Assembly: GCA_020152595.1 (NCBI GenBank)
Contig: JAIGNY010001840.1
Location: forward strand, 129,001-193,000
Origin: Chiridota heheva
Lineage: Eukaryota > Echinodermata > Holothuroidea > Apodida > Chiridotidae
Reading direction: 5' to 3'
Length of the DNA stretch: 64,000 nucleotides
This document shows positions 24,293 to 37,294 of this stretch, piece by piece. The stretch's first letter is position 1, and the number at the start of each line of letters is the position of its first letter. Below the pieces are notes generated by a model that had not been told where the DNA came from, did no database searches, and worked only from the letters and a program-made list of their open reading frames with translations. A program made the translations under genes and the position numbers.

Positions 24293-24791
24293 AATCTCAT
24301 GGAGCTCCCAAGTTGATAACAAACTTCACGTCATCCAGCCCACCATTCCGATCAAACCCACCATCAACAACCTCACTCATGTCGACCCTAACCCCTCTGC
24401 AACAATTGCCATTGCACCCTCACAGTCCATCACATTCTCCTTGCTTGCCCCCTGTACAACCTTCCCAGAGCTTCCCTTGCTCCCCACAACTCAATTGCTG
24501 AGTTCTTCCAAAACAAATCCTCTGGATAAAATCATCCCCTTTCTTCATCATGCTTCCCTTTACAACCATATTTGATTCTCCTCTTCCACCCCCTCTCTCT
24601 ACTTTGTTTTTGTTTCACCCATGCACCTCCTCTCTTGATCACAGCTTTCTGGCTTTTTGTCCTTGAATTTCTCTCATTCTCCCCCTGTTTCCTTTCCTTC
24701 CTACCTCTAAAATGATCTGACCTCTCAGGCACAATTTGACCTTTATTGTTGTGGTGCTGTTAAGTTCTCATCAAGCTAACAAACAAACAAA
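24293..24791 (+). mobile_element. 5'-truncated LINE copy (I-group), 3' end only
   Basis: About 500 bp parallel to 58698-59256 of the full-length LINE with a roughly 70-bp internal deletion. It ends in repeated aaac followed by unique sequence. Its 5' border is in a CCA-rich stretch, so the exact start is uncertain by a few bases. Confidence 0.85.
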
Positions 24792-25021
24792 CTACTGCAA
24801 AGAAAGAAGAAAAAAAGAGTAAAATATGAAAATATCTCCAGTGTGTGAGCACTGGTATAGTGATTGTGAAGTATGCAAAAAGGTTGTGGGGTGGAACTTT
24901 TACTTGACCTTTCAAGTCTAGCAATGCTAGGCCTCACCCTGTTCATTCCTTTTTTAGTTCCAATGCTATCACATAAAGAACCTACACTAGTCATGCTGGT
25001 GTGTGTATGTATGGGTGTGTG

Positions 25022-25275
25022 CAGTGGCATAGCCAGGATTTTTATATAAGAAGGGGGAATCAAATTGAACCGACACAATACTTAGTGGCATAGTTGGGGT
25101 GACACCAAAGGTGTGACTTTGAGCGCAGAGCGCTTGACTTTTCAGCATCGGGTCCAGGGGCCCCCTGGGATCCAGGGGCCCCTGGGATCCAGGAGCGAAG
25201 CCTTGATAAGGGTCCAGGGGGCGAAACCATTGGAAGCTCTTGCAAAATTGACATTTAAAAGCGAAAAAATATGTC
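25022..25275. mobile_element. Related hAT-type MITE fragment, opposite orientation to the 3680 copy
   Basis: Starts cagtggcatagccagg, a classic hAT-MITE terminus. Then come a gggtccaggggcc / gatccaggggcccc block, the words gaagctcttgcaaaattg, and a fade-out by about 25275. Compared with 3680-3975 the order of blocks is reversed, so it is inserted the other way. The second terminus is not visible. Confidence 0.6.
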
Positions 25276-25369
25276 ACAACGCATAGTAAGAAGGTGTATT
25301 ATACAAGTCAAAAATCATGTCAAAGAGAGCTACTCCCTTATAGAATGGCGAGCTTGCTGCTAGCTCATA

Positions 25370-25665
25370 TTGAAGCTCTTTGAAAAGCTCGTCAAAATGG
25401 CGAGCTCGTCAAAATGGCGAGCTCGTCAAAATGGCGAGCTCGTCAAAATGGCCAGCTTGCAAAATGGCCAGCTAGTCAAAATGGCTACCTCGTCAAAATG
25501 GCCAGCTTTTCAAAATGGCCAGCTCGTCAAAATGGCCAGCTCGTCAAAATGGCCAGCTCGTCAAAATGGCCAGCTCGTCAAAATGGCCAGCTCGTCAAAA
25601 TGGCCAGCTGGTCAAAATGGCCAGCTCGTCAAAATGGCCAGCTCGTCAAAATGGCCAGCTTGTAC
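25370..25665. repeat. Minisatellite, 17-bp unit (gagctcgtcaaaatggc)
   Basis: About 17 copies. The first carry aaaatggcgagctcgtc and the rest aaaatggccagctcgtc. Scattered gagctcgtc words continue to 25920. Confidence 0.92.
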
Positions 25666-25925
25666 CAGGATGCAGAAAAGGAAACAAGATCGCCGCGAGC
25701 TCCGATTCCCTGATGATCTCGCCAAGAGCTCGCAAGTGGAACCAATACGAGCTCGTCATATACGGAAGAGCTCGTCAAAAGACTGAGAAAATGAGCTCGT
25801 CAGATTTCTTTTAGTTGCCGCAAGCTTATCTTTCTGATGAGCTTGTTGTGAGCTCGTCTCTCTAATGAGCTTGTTGTGAGCTCGTCTCTCTGATAAGCTC
25901 ACAGCGAGCTCGTCTCTCATTTTTA
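25665..25925. repeat. Dispersed gagctcgtc words and a short 29-bp array
   Basis: Isolated gagctcgtc motifs, then about three copies of a unit with tgatgagcttgttgtgag and ctcgtctct at 25838-25920. Probably a decayed extension of the neighbouring 17-bp array. Confidence 0.65.
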
Positions 25926-27829
25926 ACTTGACAAGCTAGTTTCTTGTGACAAAGCAGTTAACAGCAATCTTTGCTTGTACTTTTGGGGTGAATCAAATTC
26001 ACCTGGCAATGAACTGCACCTAATAAAGACAAAGAAAGCTGGTTTAATGCTTCAAGATACATACTTTTATCTAATCTATTACAATGTTATGTTTAGAACA
26101 AGGTGATGGAATGAAAGATGTGTTTAAGGGTGAAAGTGAATAACAAATATCTCAATTTTCAAAACATAACAAGCACATTTCAAATAAATATCAAATATTT
26201 CAAATATTCTAAGGTACAGTATCTATGTATAAGGCTTATATATAAAGCAAGATAGAAATTAAAACAATCAGTTCATAAATCAAGTATACTGCTCTTCGCG
26301 CAGCGCCTGTCAAGTTCTAAAAAAAGCATCTAATGGGAAGCAGTCCGTCACTGTCATAGGTTGTTGCCCCTGCTGTTTCCTTTTATAGGTTGTTGCCCCT
26401 GCTGTTACCTTTCTTTCAGCACAAATTCTGAAAGAATTTAAAAGTATATATAATAAATTGATTAATAATGTTCCTACAAAAAGTGAAATAATGTTCATGA
26501 CTTTGCTAGGCAGGGGTAGCACCAGTGGGGTACGCAGAGAGAGCATCATCCCTAAGACCTCTGGTCTAGCATCTCCACATCTGGATTACTTTATTGTCTG
26601 GAAAATTTACTGAAAAACAAATGCATGGTGAAACCAGTGAGATTGATCTTGTCAAAGAGGCAATTTACTTTCTCAGAGAAATCCTGGTGACACCCCTACT
26701 GCCACCCCTGCAGCCAGAGAAAGGCCATAGCAAATGCTTTTCTATTATTAATCCTGCAGCTGAGAATGCATGACTTCTCTGGCACAAACTGTCATCAATC
26801 CGAGGACCTCTCTAATTTTTTCAATATTTTTCCCCCTTTAGTCAGGTGGATTAAACCAGGTAAGCAAAAGCGCTGTGCAGGGTTGCTCAAAGATGAGCAA
26901 TACATGACCAGCAAATGGGAACAAAAATGACACTTTACTACTTGCCAACTGAACAAATTGAAATTACAAGTGGGAGAGCCTAAAAGAGATAAATTGCTAA
27001 GCTTTGCACATTGACACATTATTATATAATTTATAATGAATATTCCTTTTGATAAGATTAATTGTTTTTTATGGAGTTGCCTTCCCCCACCCACTAATTT
27101 TAATTAAAGTGATGATTAAATCAAGAAAACAAGCTACTAATTACGATGGTTAGATCAGTGTTGATAAACATCAAAAATATGAAGTTAGGCCTATCTCCAA
27201 TATAGGCCTATAATATTTTGTTACACTTTTTATATAGCTATACCAGGTAAAATAAATATTATAAAATGGTCAAATTACAAGTAACTGAACACTTTGCCAT
27301 GTTGTTGTTTACAATTTTAGCATCTGTCCCTTTCAAAGTTCTTTGCATGTATGGACTTATGCACTGAACCATGCACTGAACTTATTGTTTAATTTCCACA
27401 AAAAAACTTGTCAAATAAACTATGAAATAAGCAATATTTTATCTAATTTAGTCAAGTTTTCTTGCACCACTTGTTTTGCCATGTCACTGATGACAAAAAA
27501 TGGTTCTTACCTTCATACCTTGATGGTCAATTGCATTGTTATCCACAATAATTGGGTTTGCTGGAAATTATATCTTGTCAAGCCACTTATGTTTGTCCTG
27601 AGAGTTCTGTTGAAATTTAACAAGGTCTGTTGGAAAAAACAAATTTATCAAATATATAAATATTATGGTAAGCTACTGTAATACTTCAACCAAGTGATTG
27701 GAAAACCTTATTAAATATGCTCTGATATATTAATCTTTCACCCACCTCCCATACCATTCCATCCTAGGGAAAGCACCAGGTTTGGCATGAGGATAGACAG
27801 CCCCTTTTGTTTTATATTTGATATAATAA
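25926..27829. other. Unique intronic sequence
   Basis: No exon seen. A 32-bp direct repeat (taggttgttgcccctgctgt) lies at 26358 and 26385. The 79-112 codon ORFs here are not supported by any motif. Confidence 0.5.
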
Positions 27830-28610
27830 TGATGTTAGCTAGTGTACACATGTTAATGGTATAGAAACATTGAGTATCATAAAGTTTAGTGGGCAGCGCT
27901 TAATACAATTTTGCTAAAAAGAGCTTGTAAGCACGGTATCTTAAGAACAGTAATATTGATTCATGTCATATTTGGTACACAGATAGCCCATAGTCTGTAG
28001 ATGTGCCCTATTGGTTTTGGTGGTGATATGCATATTAATGAGTAGGTGAGGCTTAATATAAAGATATCAAAATGCTCATATTTTGACAATCACATGTCTG
28101 TTTTTCATATTTGGTATAGTTAATTATGTTGTTAGCTAGTGTGTACTGTATGTATTAATTGGAAGCGAAAAATGAGCTAAAATTATGCCATATGTGGTAC
28201 ACAAATAATTCACGATCTGTATATGTGCCCTATTGGTGGTGATGTCACGCATATCCATGGCTAGGCAGGGCTTAATGTCAAATCTTTAAATGCTCATATT
28301 TTAACAACTACATGTCTGTTTTGATTCATACTTGTTATATTTATGTTGTTAGCTAGTGTATAAATATGCATGATATAACATTGTTGAATACATTAATTTA
28401 CATAGTGGGCCGGGCTATATGGTTTTGCGGAAAAGAGCTTTTAAAAACAGTACCTCAAGGACAATACATTGGATACAGGTTGTATGTGGTACACAGTTAA
28501 CCCATTGTCTCTTTGTGTGCCCTATTGTGTTTGGTAGTGATGTACTGTACATTGCTAAGTGGGAAGGGAAGCTTCATATCAAATGGAAAAGAAAAACAAA
28601 AACTTGAAAA
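27830..28610. repeat. Three degenerate copies of a 215-295 bp repeat
   Basis: Landmarks recur in order: gttgttagctagtgt (27831, 28127, 28341), ggtacaca followed by gtgccctattgg (27974, 28197, 28487) and cacatgtctgtttt (28091, 28308). Copies are old and differ in length. Confidence 0.7.
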
Positions 28611-28789
28611 AGTGTTGTCAACAGTTTCTGATTTATTGATGTGCATGATGGGCATGGCTTAGGAATATATGTTATTTAGCATATTTTATGATATTCCACT
28701 TAGTATAAAACTTGAAAATCAACAATGAAATAATGCATCAGAACCACCAAACATTTTAGTTTTCTGGTTACATATTTCTTCTATTCCTC

Positions 28790-28862
28790 CAATCTTTTCT
28801 ACCTCTGACATAAGATAAACCTCTTGGGCACAATTTGGTGTTGTTAAACCTTACCAAACACG
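28790..28862 (+). mobile_element. Small remnant of the LINE 3' UTR
   Basis: About 70 bp resembling the family 3' UTR: ctacctctga..., ctcttgggcacaatttgg, then gttgttaaacc and a degraded acc-aaac tail. It is much more diverged than the other copies and too short to place precisely. Confidence 0.55.
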
Positions 28863-28934
28863 GATCTGCTTACAAATGGGCAAACAAGCCCAGTAACAAA
28901 GTGCTGTATGGGTCAAAAGGAGGTAAGCCTTACA

Positions 28935-29293
28935 GAAATTTTAGCTGCAAAGCACGCTTACGACAAGTTAACAATTTTTAGGTTACACAGGCGCGCTTGC
29001 GACAAGCTTACAATTTTTAGCTGTACAAAACTTTAGCTGTGTAGCACGCTTGCGACAAGATAACAATTTTTAGCTGCACAGCACGCTTGAGACAAGATAA
29101 CAATTTTTAGCTGCACAGCACGCTTGCGACAAGCTAACAATTTTTAGCTGTGCAGAACGCTTATGACAAATTAATATTTTTAGGTTGCACAGCGCGCTTG
29201 CGAAAAACTAACAATTTTTAGCTTGCAACAAGCTAGCATTTGTAGCTGCGCAGCATGCTTGCGACAGGCTAACAGTTTCTAGCTGTGCAGCAT
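28935..29293. repeat. Minisatellite, about 37-bp unit (aacaatttttagctg), left part
   Basis: About 10 copies combining agcacgcttgcgacaagcta and acaatttttagctgcac. The array is split by the 708-bp hAT-type element and continues at 30010-30085. Confidence 0.88.
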
Positions 29294-29301
29294 GCTTGCA
29301 A

Positions 29302-30009
29302 TAGAGCTGTGACCGTTTAGCGTGTACACACTTCACGCTCGCAAATCCATGTAAACGTTTACTAAATACTTCATTGCTAGTAATCGTTTTTCAGTCAGTT
29401 TGCCGTTAAAAATCAATATGATCATTTATGATTCAAATCACATACAATTTGGCTGACAAAATTTCAATCAATGACTTTTTACAAACTGTAAACGTGATTA
29501 GCATAGCCTAATCTTTTTAAAATGTGAGAATCACAAATGCGCAGTAATTGCCAAAATCTATTTCAGAACTTCTGAGGTGGTGTCGTAGTTTTGAAATGTT
29601 TTACGACGAGGTATCATAGTGTGCAACATTTTCACAGTGAAATTTTGAAAGCCGTTGTAAGTACGGCAAAAGAGTTACGCGATGTTGAGTTTAAATGACA
29701 TTAAAAGGAAGTTATCTGTTTTTCTAAACTGAATTTTCATGCACATTTTCTATCAAAAAAGATGATTTCTACAGTTTAAGTAAACTTTTTACGATTTGGA
29801 ATGCAAAATTTCAGCATCTATTTGCGTAATGGAGTCAATACTTTTGCCATACTGGTTGCGCAATTTTTTTTACTTAATGTAGCATCATACATTTGGAGCA
29901 ATTTTGGTGTATTTCCGAAAACTATGGTACTGAACGCGTGTGAACAATACACGCTCACTTTTTTTGGCATGTACACGTTTACTAAAATCTTTAAACATTC
30001 ACAGCTCTA
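29302..30009. mobile_element. Non-autonomous hAT-type DNA transposon, 708 bp, with perfect target duplication
   Basis: Inverted ends TAGAGCTGTGA / TCACAGCTCTA, flanked by an exact 8-bp direct repeat GCTTGCAA (29294-29301 and 30010-30017). It interrupts a 37-bp minisatellite that continues on the far side. Subterminal regions also mirror each other (gtaaacgtttact near the left end, acgtttactaaaa near the right). No transposase ORF is present. An 8-bp duplication is diagnostic of hAT-type insertion; the family name is unknown to me. Confidence 0.88.
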
Positions 30010-30085
30010 GCTTGCAACAAGCTAACGATTTTTAGCTGCCTATAGCACGCTTGTGACAAGCTAACAATTTTTAGCTTGGGCAAGC
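30010..30085. repeat. Right part of the 37-bp array split by the hAT element
   Basis: Two units, gcttgcaacaagctaacg and then tttttagctgcctatagc, continue the array after the transposon. The first 8 bp are its target duplication. Confidence 0.85.
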
Positions 30086-30104
30086 GTGCTGTTGTCATTG
30101 GCCT

Positions 30105-30722
30105 CAGATGTGATCATTGGCCTCGGACTTGATCATCGGCCTCGGACATGACCATCGACCCCGGACGTGATCATTGGCCTCGGACGTGATCATTTGCTTC
30201 GGAGATGATTATTGGCCTCTGACTTGATTATCATTCTCAAATGTAATCATCCGCCTCCGATGTGATCATCGGCCTCGAACGTGATCATTGGCCTTAGATG
30301 TGATCATCCGCCTCAGACGTGATCATTGGCCTCAGACGTGATCATCCGCCTCAGATGTGATCATCCACCTCAGACGTGATCATCGGCTTCAAACGTGATC
30401 ATCCGCCTTAGGACGTGATTATCCGCCTCAGACGTGATCATCCGCCTCAGACGTGATCACCCGCCTCAGACGTGATCATCCGCCTCAGATGTGATCATCC
30501 ACCTCGGACGTGATCATCCGCCTCAGAGTGATCACCTGCCTCAGACGTGATCATTCGCCTCAGACGTGATCATCCGCCTCAGACGTGATCACCCGCCTCG
30601 GACGTGATCATCCGCCTCGGACGTGATCATCCGCCTGGGACGTGATTCATCCACCTCAGACGTGATCATCTGCTTCAGACCTGATCTTTCGCCTCAGACG
30701 TTATCATCCACCTCAGACGTGG
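30105..30722. repeat. Minisatellite, 19-bp unit (gtgatcatccgcctcagac)
   Basis: About 32 copies. Early units have tgatcattggcctcgg, later ones tgatcatccgcctcag. Each has the palindrome tgatca. Confidence 0.92.
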
Positions 30723-30788
30723 TGTATCCCTGTAATACTCTCCTTTGATTATTCTACGTTTATTGGAGAATTTTTCCAAACAAAGCAG

Positions 30789-30882
30789 TTGGAGCAATTT
30801 TGGTGTATTTCCGAAAATTATGGTACTGAACGCATGTAAACGGTACACGCTCACTTATTTTGGCATTTACACGTTTACTAAT
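30789..30882 (+). mobile_element. Partial second copy of the 708-bp hAT-type element
   Basis: About 94 bp matching 29896-29985 with few differences, from ttggagcaattttggtg through tatggtactgaacgc to acacgtttacta. It lacks both termini. It sits just after the 19-bp tgatcatccgcc array, 900 bp from the complete copy. Confidence 0.75.
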
Positions 30883-31009
30883 ATACCATTCTTATCAATC
30901 AGTACATCTTTCAGGAACCATGTACTTTAGCCTAATTTCTTGCTACAGTACAACCTTATAAAGAAATTTGATTGAACACTGGTTAAAAGACTTGATGCTT
31001 GGAGGCAAC

Positions 31010-31230
31010 ATTAGGAGACCGCAGTATGACAGATTGTTTTCATAACTGCAGTATGAAATTATACAATTTTGATAATAGCAGTATGAAAGAAGTCAATTTT
31101 GATACCTGCAGTATGAGTGAGTATTCAACGAAGGTATTGTAAAAATTGACCATCAGTACAACATCATCAACACAGTAAAACCCCATTTTTTGGGACCTGC
31201 ACTACAAAAATGATGAAAAAAAGACCCAAT
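31010..31230. repeat. Dispersed repeat, copy B
   Basis: Second copy of the 2270-2530 repeat in the same orientation, with gatacctgcagtatgag, aacgaaggtattgtaaaaat and gggacctgcactac. It ends where the 37-bp gatgtaat array begins. Confidence 0.6.
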
Positions 31231-31232
31231 TT

Positions 31233-32995
31233 TGTAATGATGTAACTAAAGTACATCGGTTTATTCTTGTTAATTGATTTAACTGAAATACATCGGTTTA
31301 TTCTTGTTAATTGATGTAACTGTAATACATCTGTTTATTCTTGTTAATTGATGTAATTGTATTACATCAGTTAATTCTTGTTAATTGATGTAACTGTAAT
31401 ACATCTCTTTATTCTTGATAATTGATGTAACTGTAATACATCAGCTTATTCTTGTTAATTGATGTAACTAATACATTAGTTTATTCTTATTAATTGATTC
31501 TTGTTAATTGATGTAACTGTAATACATCAGCTTATTCTTGTTAATTGATGTGATTGTAATACATCAGGTTATTCTTGTTAATTGATGTAATTGTAATACA
31601 TCAGTTTATTCTTGTTAATCGATGTAACTGTAATACATTAGTTTAATCTTGTTAATTGATGTAATTGTATTACATCAGTTTATTCTTGTTAATTGATGTA
31701 ACTGTAATACATCAGTTTATTCTTGTTAATTGATATAACTTAAAATCAGTTTATGTAACTGTAATACATCTCTTTATTCTTGATAATTGATGTAACTCTA
31801 ATACATCAGCTTTATTCTTGTTAATTGATGTAATTGTATTACATCAGTTTATTCTTGTTAATTGATGTAATTGTAATACATCAGTTTATTTTGTTAATTG
31901 ATGTAATTGTATTACATCAGTTTATTCTTGTTAATTGATGTAATTGTATTACATCAGTTTATTCTTGTTAATTGATGTAATTGTATTACATCAGTTTATT
32001 CTTGTTAATTGATGTAATTGTAATACATCAGTTTATTCTTGTTAATTGATGTAATTGTATTACATCAGTTTATTCTTGTTAATTGATGTAACTAATACAT
32101 CAGTTTATTCTTGTTGATTGATGTAACTGTAATACATCAGTTTATTCTTGTTAATTGATGTAACTGTAATACATCAGCTTATTCTTGTTAATTGATGTTA
32201 TTGTAATACATCACTTTATTCTTGTTAATTGATGTAATTGTAATACATCAGTTTATTCTTGTTAATTGATGTAGTTGTAATACATCAGTATATTCTTGTT
32301 AATTGATGTAAGTGTAATACATCAGTTTATTCTTGTTAATTGATATAATTGTAATACATCAGTTTATTCTTGTTAATTGATGTAACTTTATTACATCAGT
32401 TTATTCTTGTTAATTGATGTAATTGTTATACATCAGCTTATTCTTGTTGATTGATATAACTGTAATACATCAGTTTATTCTTGTTAATTGATGTAATTGT
32501 AATACATCGGTATATTTTTGTTAATTGATGTAATTGTAATACATCAGTTTATTCTTGTTAATTGATGTAACTGTAATACATCAGTTTATTCCTGTTAATT
32601 GATGTAATTGTAATACATCACTTTATTCTTGTTAATTGATGTAACTGTAATACATCAGTTTATTCTTGTTAATTGATATAATTGTAATACATTAGTTTAT
32701 TTTTGTTGATTGATGTAACTGTAATACATCAGTTTATTCTTGTTAATTGATGTAATTGTAATACATCACTTTATTCTTGTTAATTGATGTAATTGTATTA
32801 CATCAGTTTATTCTTGTTAATTGATGTAATTGTATTACATCAGTTTATTCTTGTTAATTGATGTAATTGTAACACATCGGTTTATTCTTGTTAATTGATG
32901 TAATTGTAATACATCGGTTTATTCTTGTTAATTGATGTAATTGTTATACATCAGTTTATTCTTGTTCGCTGATATAATTGTTATACATCAGTTTA
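31233..32995. repeat. Minisatellite, 37-bp hairpin-forming unit (gatgtaattgtattacatc)
   Basis: About 47 copies of a unit made of gatgtaattgtaatacatc and agtttattcttgttaatt. In many copies gatgtaat-tgt-attacatc is a perfect 8-bp inverted repeat. Very A/T-rich. Confidence 0.94.
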
Positions 32996-33204
32996 TATTT
33001 TAGCTATAATCATACCTCAGAATAAAACTATTCTGACTGATAAGGACCGGTCATGAGCCAAACAGGACAATCGTTTACTATACTATCCTTCTGTATTCTA
33101 TATCCATATAAGGTATTTTATTTATGAGCTTAGTTAAGATTATTAAGTTAAAAACAAATAATAAAAATAAAATATGTTAAAAAAATACATCTAATTTTTA
33201 GATT

Positions 33205-33300
33205 CTAGGGTGTGATATAAATGGGCAGGGTGTGATTTGATGGCCGGGTGTGAGATATATGGCCGGGCATGAAATATATGGCCTGGTGTGAGATATACAG
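33205..33300. repeat. Short 19-20 bp array related to the 37.3-kb array
   Basis: About five copies of ggccgggtgtgagatatat, the same unit as at 37295-38500, which lies 4 kb away. Confidence 0.8.
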
Positions 33301-34474
33301 TGCTAGCGGGAATGAATGTGTCATTTACATTACCTTGGAATGCACTTGACAGGATTAGGTGGTAATGTTAAGTCGATTCCTGCATTCCCTATTGTGCCAG
33401 AAAATAATCCCTTTTAATCAATAAAACTCTGTAAAGCTGGTTTGCTGTGTCAGGAAATGTTAACCACAGAACTATTGACAGGGATGTTGTGGTTACCTAA
33501 TCCTTTCAAATCAGTTCCACATACAACCTCACTTTGATATGCCGAAATTAAGCCTACTTGATTTAAGCCTAACGTTAGGCCTGATTAACAATAACAATCT
33601 AACAATGGGTTAATGTTACTATCCGACTATGCAACGCTTGTTTTACAAGCTGTCAAACGGACCCAGATTTACACGTACCTAAAAGCATTACTTGTAATTT
33701 TCACCATAAATAAATGCAAAGATTAGAGAGTTGAATAATTTGTACAAAAATGAAAAAAAGATTGCAAAATAAACGTTGCTAAGATTTCAGCGTGGTTCAC
33801 AAACATGACTGCCATTTTCCAAAGAGGGTTGCATAAAACAAATTACAGTACAGTTGGGATTAACACTGGGGTTAGAATTTTTTTTATACAGTACGCTAGC
33901 ATCCAACTAGTCGCACACCTTTGAAACTTGTACGGCACTTTATGTCATAAGAGTTGAAAACATATCAAAACCTTTGCAAGTAACTGCAATTTACTTGCTG
34001 GTATTTAATTTCAACATCATTTTAAAGTGCGTTAAAACCATGGATCATTATTTTGACAACTTTTAACAGCCTTCTTGATAATCTGTTAATTGAATATAGG
34101 CCCCTACTTAAGCTTTGTGACATTCCACACTTATTTGTGGGTTGGCAATCGCGATGCTTACGTTGTGGTTATTGTATGGATAAAAGCAGTTCTGCGATAA
34201 TTTTCGACGTGTGATCGCATTTTCACGATCGAAAAAAAAATTAGGTTGTTTATTGTTACTGAATCAACAGGGCTGGAACACCAGAAGGAGGGGGTGGAGG
34301 GGGGGGGAATGGCCCCAAATATTTTTCAAAGCAATGGTTTTTAAATGGGCCTTATGTAAATTATTCAAATTAATTATAACATCATTCTAGCCTCCCCCCT
34401 CCTAAACGAAACCTATGTAGGGGTCCTTAATTAAACAAAAATGCGCATCTCTAGCAGTGGGAAGGGGGGAGGGG
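33301..34474. other. Unique intronic sequence
   Basis: No exon recognised. A purine-rich gggggtggaggggggggg stretch near 34289 could form a G-quadruplex. Confidence 0.5.
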
Positions 34475-34588
34475 TGGCTCAGCTGACGGGGGAAAAGCTC
34501 AGCTGATGAGGGAAAGGCTCAGCTGACGGGATTAGGCTCATCAGACAGGGAAAAGGCCCAGCAGACTGGGAAAAGGCTCAGCAGACTC
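34475..34588. repeat. Short array, about 21-bp unit (ggctcagctgacggg)
   Basis: Five or six imperfect copies of ctcagctgacgggaaaagg, changing to ccagcagactgggaaaagg in the second half. Confidence 0.8.
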
Positions 34589-35118
34589 AGCATTCGACTG
34601 AAAAGATTACTATACGTTTCTCCATACAAGGGTAATTAAGGAGGGAAATAGCAGGTGTGGGTGAACCTGCCCCTCTCCCCTTCCTTTCCAATTTATCATG
34701 CACAAAAGTATCTATGAATAAATAATAGTATTTTCGCTAATCTGCTAATGAGAAAAATTTAGACAATAAATGACGAAAAACCAATTACTATATTTTATTT
34801 AACAAATGTATTTCATGACTGAATGCACGATGGAAATATACATGAAATTGATTACACTGCTGTTGTTTTTATTTAAATGAAACTGCAAGTGCGTGTTTTA
34901 CACTTTTAACTAATAGTTCATGTTCTTTTATTTGTTATCTTTGTCAGTGACGTAAGAGCAGATCGCTCCCAATATTAAATTTGTATTGGTATAAAATTAG
35001 TACCATCAGCAGGGGCGATATCATTTTGTATTTAATTGGTAAAATCACAGGGACCCTGTCTAGTTCATTTCAGCCTCCCCCCCCCCCTCACCCCTGGGAT
35101 AAATCCTATATGAAACTG
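34589..35118. other. Unique sequence before the TA tract
   Basis: Nothing recognised other than a C-run at 35077-35087. Confidence 0.5.
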
Positions 35119-35393
<275 letters not shown>

Positions 35394-37294
35394 AGTAATG
35401 AGTTACAAATCCCAAGGAATGCTAGTTGTTGCTAGCTGTTTTCCACAAGAATAAATCCCCACAAGAGAGAGAGAGGGGTTTGGTAAGGGGGAAGGGGGGG
35501 GGGGGATGCAACACGAGCTCGGGCTGATTGCAGAACTTAAAAGGGGGTGACGGTGAACCTAACCTTACCACATGGTGGGAAATTAGGATTAATTAATAGT
35601 GATATCTGAATAAAGAAAATATGCTTGTTACAAAAGTTATAAACCTTTTTGTGTAAAATATAATGTGCGACTCAACGGGTGATGTTAACCGATCTGGGTC
35701 GATTATTGACATTTTAGGCCAAGTGACGGACAATTTGATGATACCATATGATTAAAAGTTAAATACTCAAGATATTCCTAATTGTCGAGAAATAGGTCAA
35801 TCCTTATTCCTTACATTTTCTAGAGTATAGGCATACTAACCAGCTGCAATTTCCATGGCAACCGTTTACGTTTAGTTTAAGCATGGATTTAACTCCATGG
35901 TATAAGCAGGTATTACTGTGCCCTGGACATTTCTCAACCATCTGGAAATTATTATCGCCGAAGGTTAATTGCGCAATTCCCCGCAACCTTATGATATTTG
36001 CCACGTGCAAGAAAATAATATTATGGCGTCGTAATACAAAATTACGGCGTGGTTATATGGAGTCGAACGAATCCATTAAGAATAAATTTCATCAAAAGTC
36101 AAGAGCAAAAAAAAGTTGGTAATTATTCTTTTTTGTTCTTTTTGCAGAACATTTAAAATAAATTGTAAGGAAAGGGGTTGGTATACAGGGACATTTTCAG
36201 AACACCGAGGGATTTTTTTACATTAACGCCCAACGATACATTGTGATAAGTTGCCCAAGGTTCTTGCATGTTTATGTATGTACGAGAAAAGTTTGCCTCA
36301 ACAAGGGTACATGTGACCATAAAAGGAAAATGGGTGGGACCAAGGAATCTAAACATGCATGCGTGTTTACAGGCCCAGGGAAAAGATGGAAAATTTCACC
36401 TGACGTGTCAAACGATTAATATACAAAGTGTTTTAACATGGAATTTGGATAGCTTTGGACTTTGGTTTTGGGACCGAGTGTTAAGTTGCTTGTACATACA
36501 TGTATATGGTAGGCCTACAGTTACGCTGCGGCGGTGCAGGGAAATTGGAAGTCTACAGGTACGCCGATACTTCTTGTATTTCTTAAGCCCGACTTAAAAG
36601 TGATATTAATATGGAATACACATTAGAAGAAGTCAAATATATCAGGATTTGGAAGGCTTTGAGTAATTAAACTTGAATTAATAATTATTTCTTTGGGGAT
36701 TTCTTATTTATTTATTTTCAGCAAATGCTTGATTGTAAATGTTGGATGGGCTGGTATAAGAAAAAAGCATAACGAATGTTTTTTCTTCGTTAGTTTTCAA
36801 ATGAAAAAAGAAAACTAGGCAATACTTGTCTCTTTTTTCTTTGTTTATCATGGACTCATGAACCTGTGGAAAAAGATATTGATTGCTTGTAGATATAAAA
36901 GATATGAAGTTGCACACACATAATACGGGCTAGGGGTCTATGATGCTGGTCTCTTAAACCTGTTGAGATTTCGGGACTTACATAGGGCCTAAGTTTTCAA
37001 TTCCTTTTAAACATCCTTGTAATTCTTTTGTGTGCTCGAAGCCATGGCAAACCTCGAGGATTAAACGCAATCACAAAAGAATTAATCTCATTGTCCCCGC
37101 GAAACATTAAACGGATTTTTCTGGTTCGTAGCCACGGATAAACTGTACTTGAAGTGGACAACTTAAGCTGGTTTATTGATCGCGATTTCCCCTCATTCTT
37201 AACAATAGTTAATCCGATTGCGGTTGTACTCCATGGACGGCGTGAACCATGTGAAACGTGGGAATGCATGACACATTCGTTCTCGCTAGCACTG
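35394..37294. other. Unique intronic sequence
   Basis: A G-rich run at 35486-35504, then unique sequence. No exon or mobile element recognised; the 60-109 codon ORFs lack motifs. Confidence 0.5.

Noticed and set aside
27343-27681. 112-codon + strand ORF
   Set aside because: AT-rich, rich in Leu/Asn/Lys, no domain recognised, inside the large intron.
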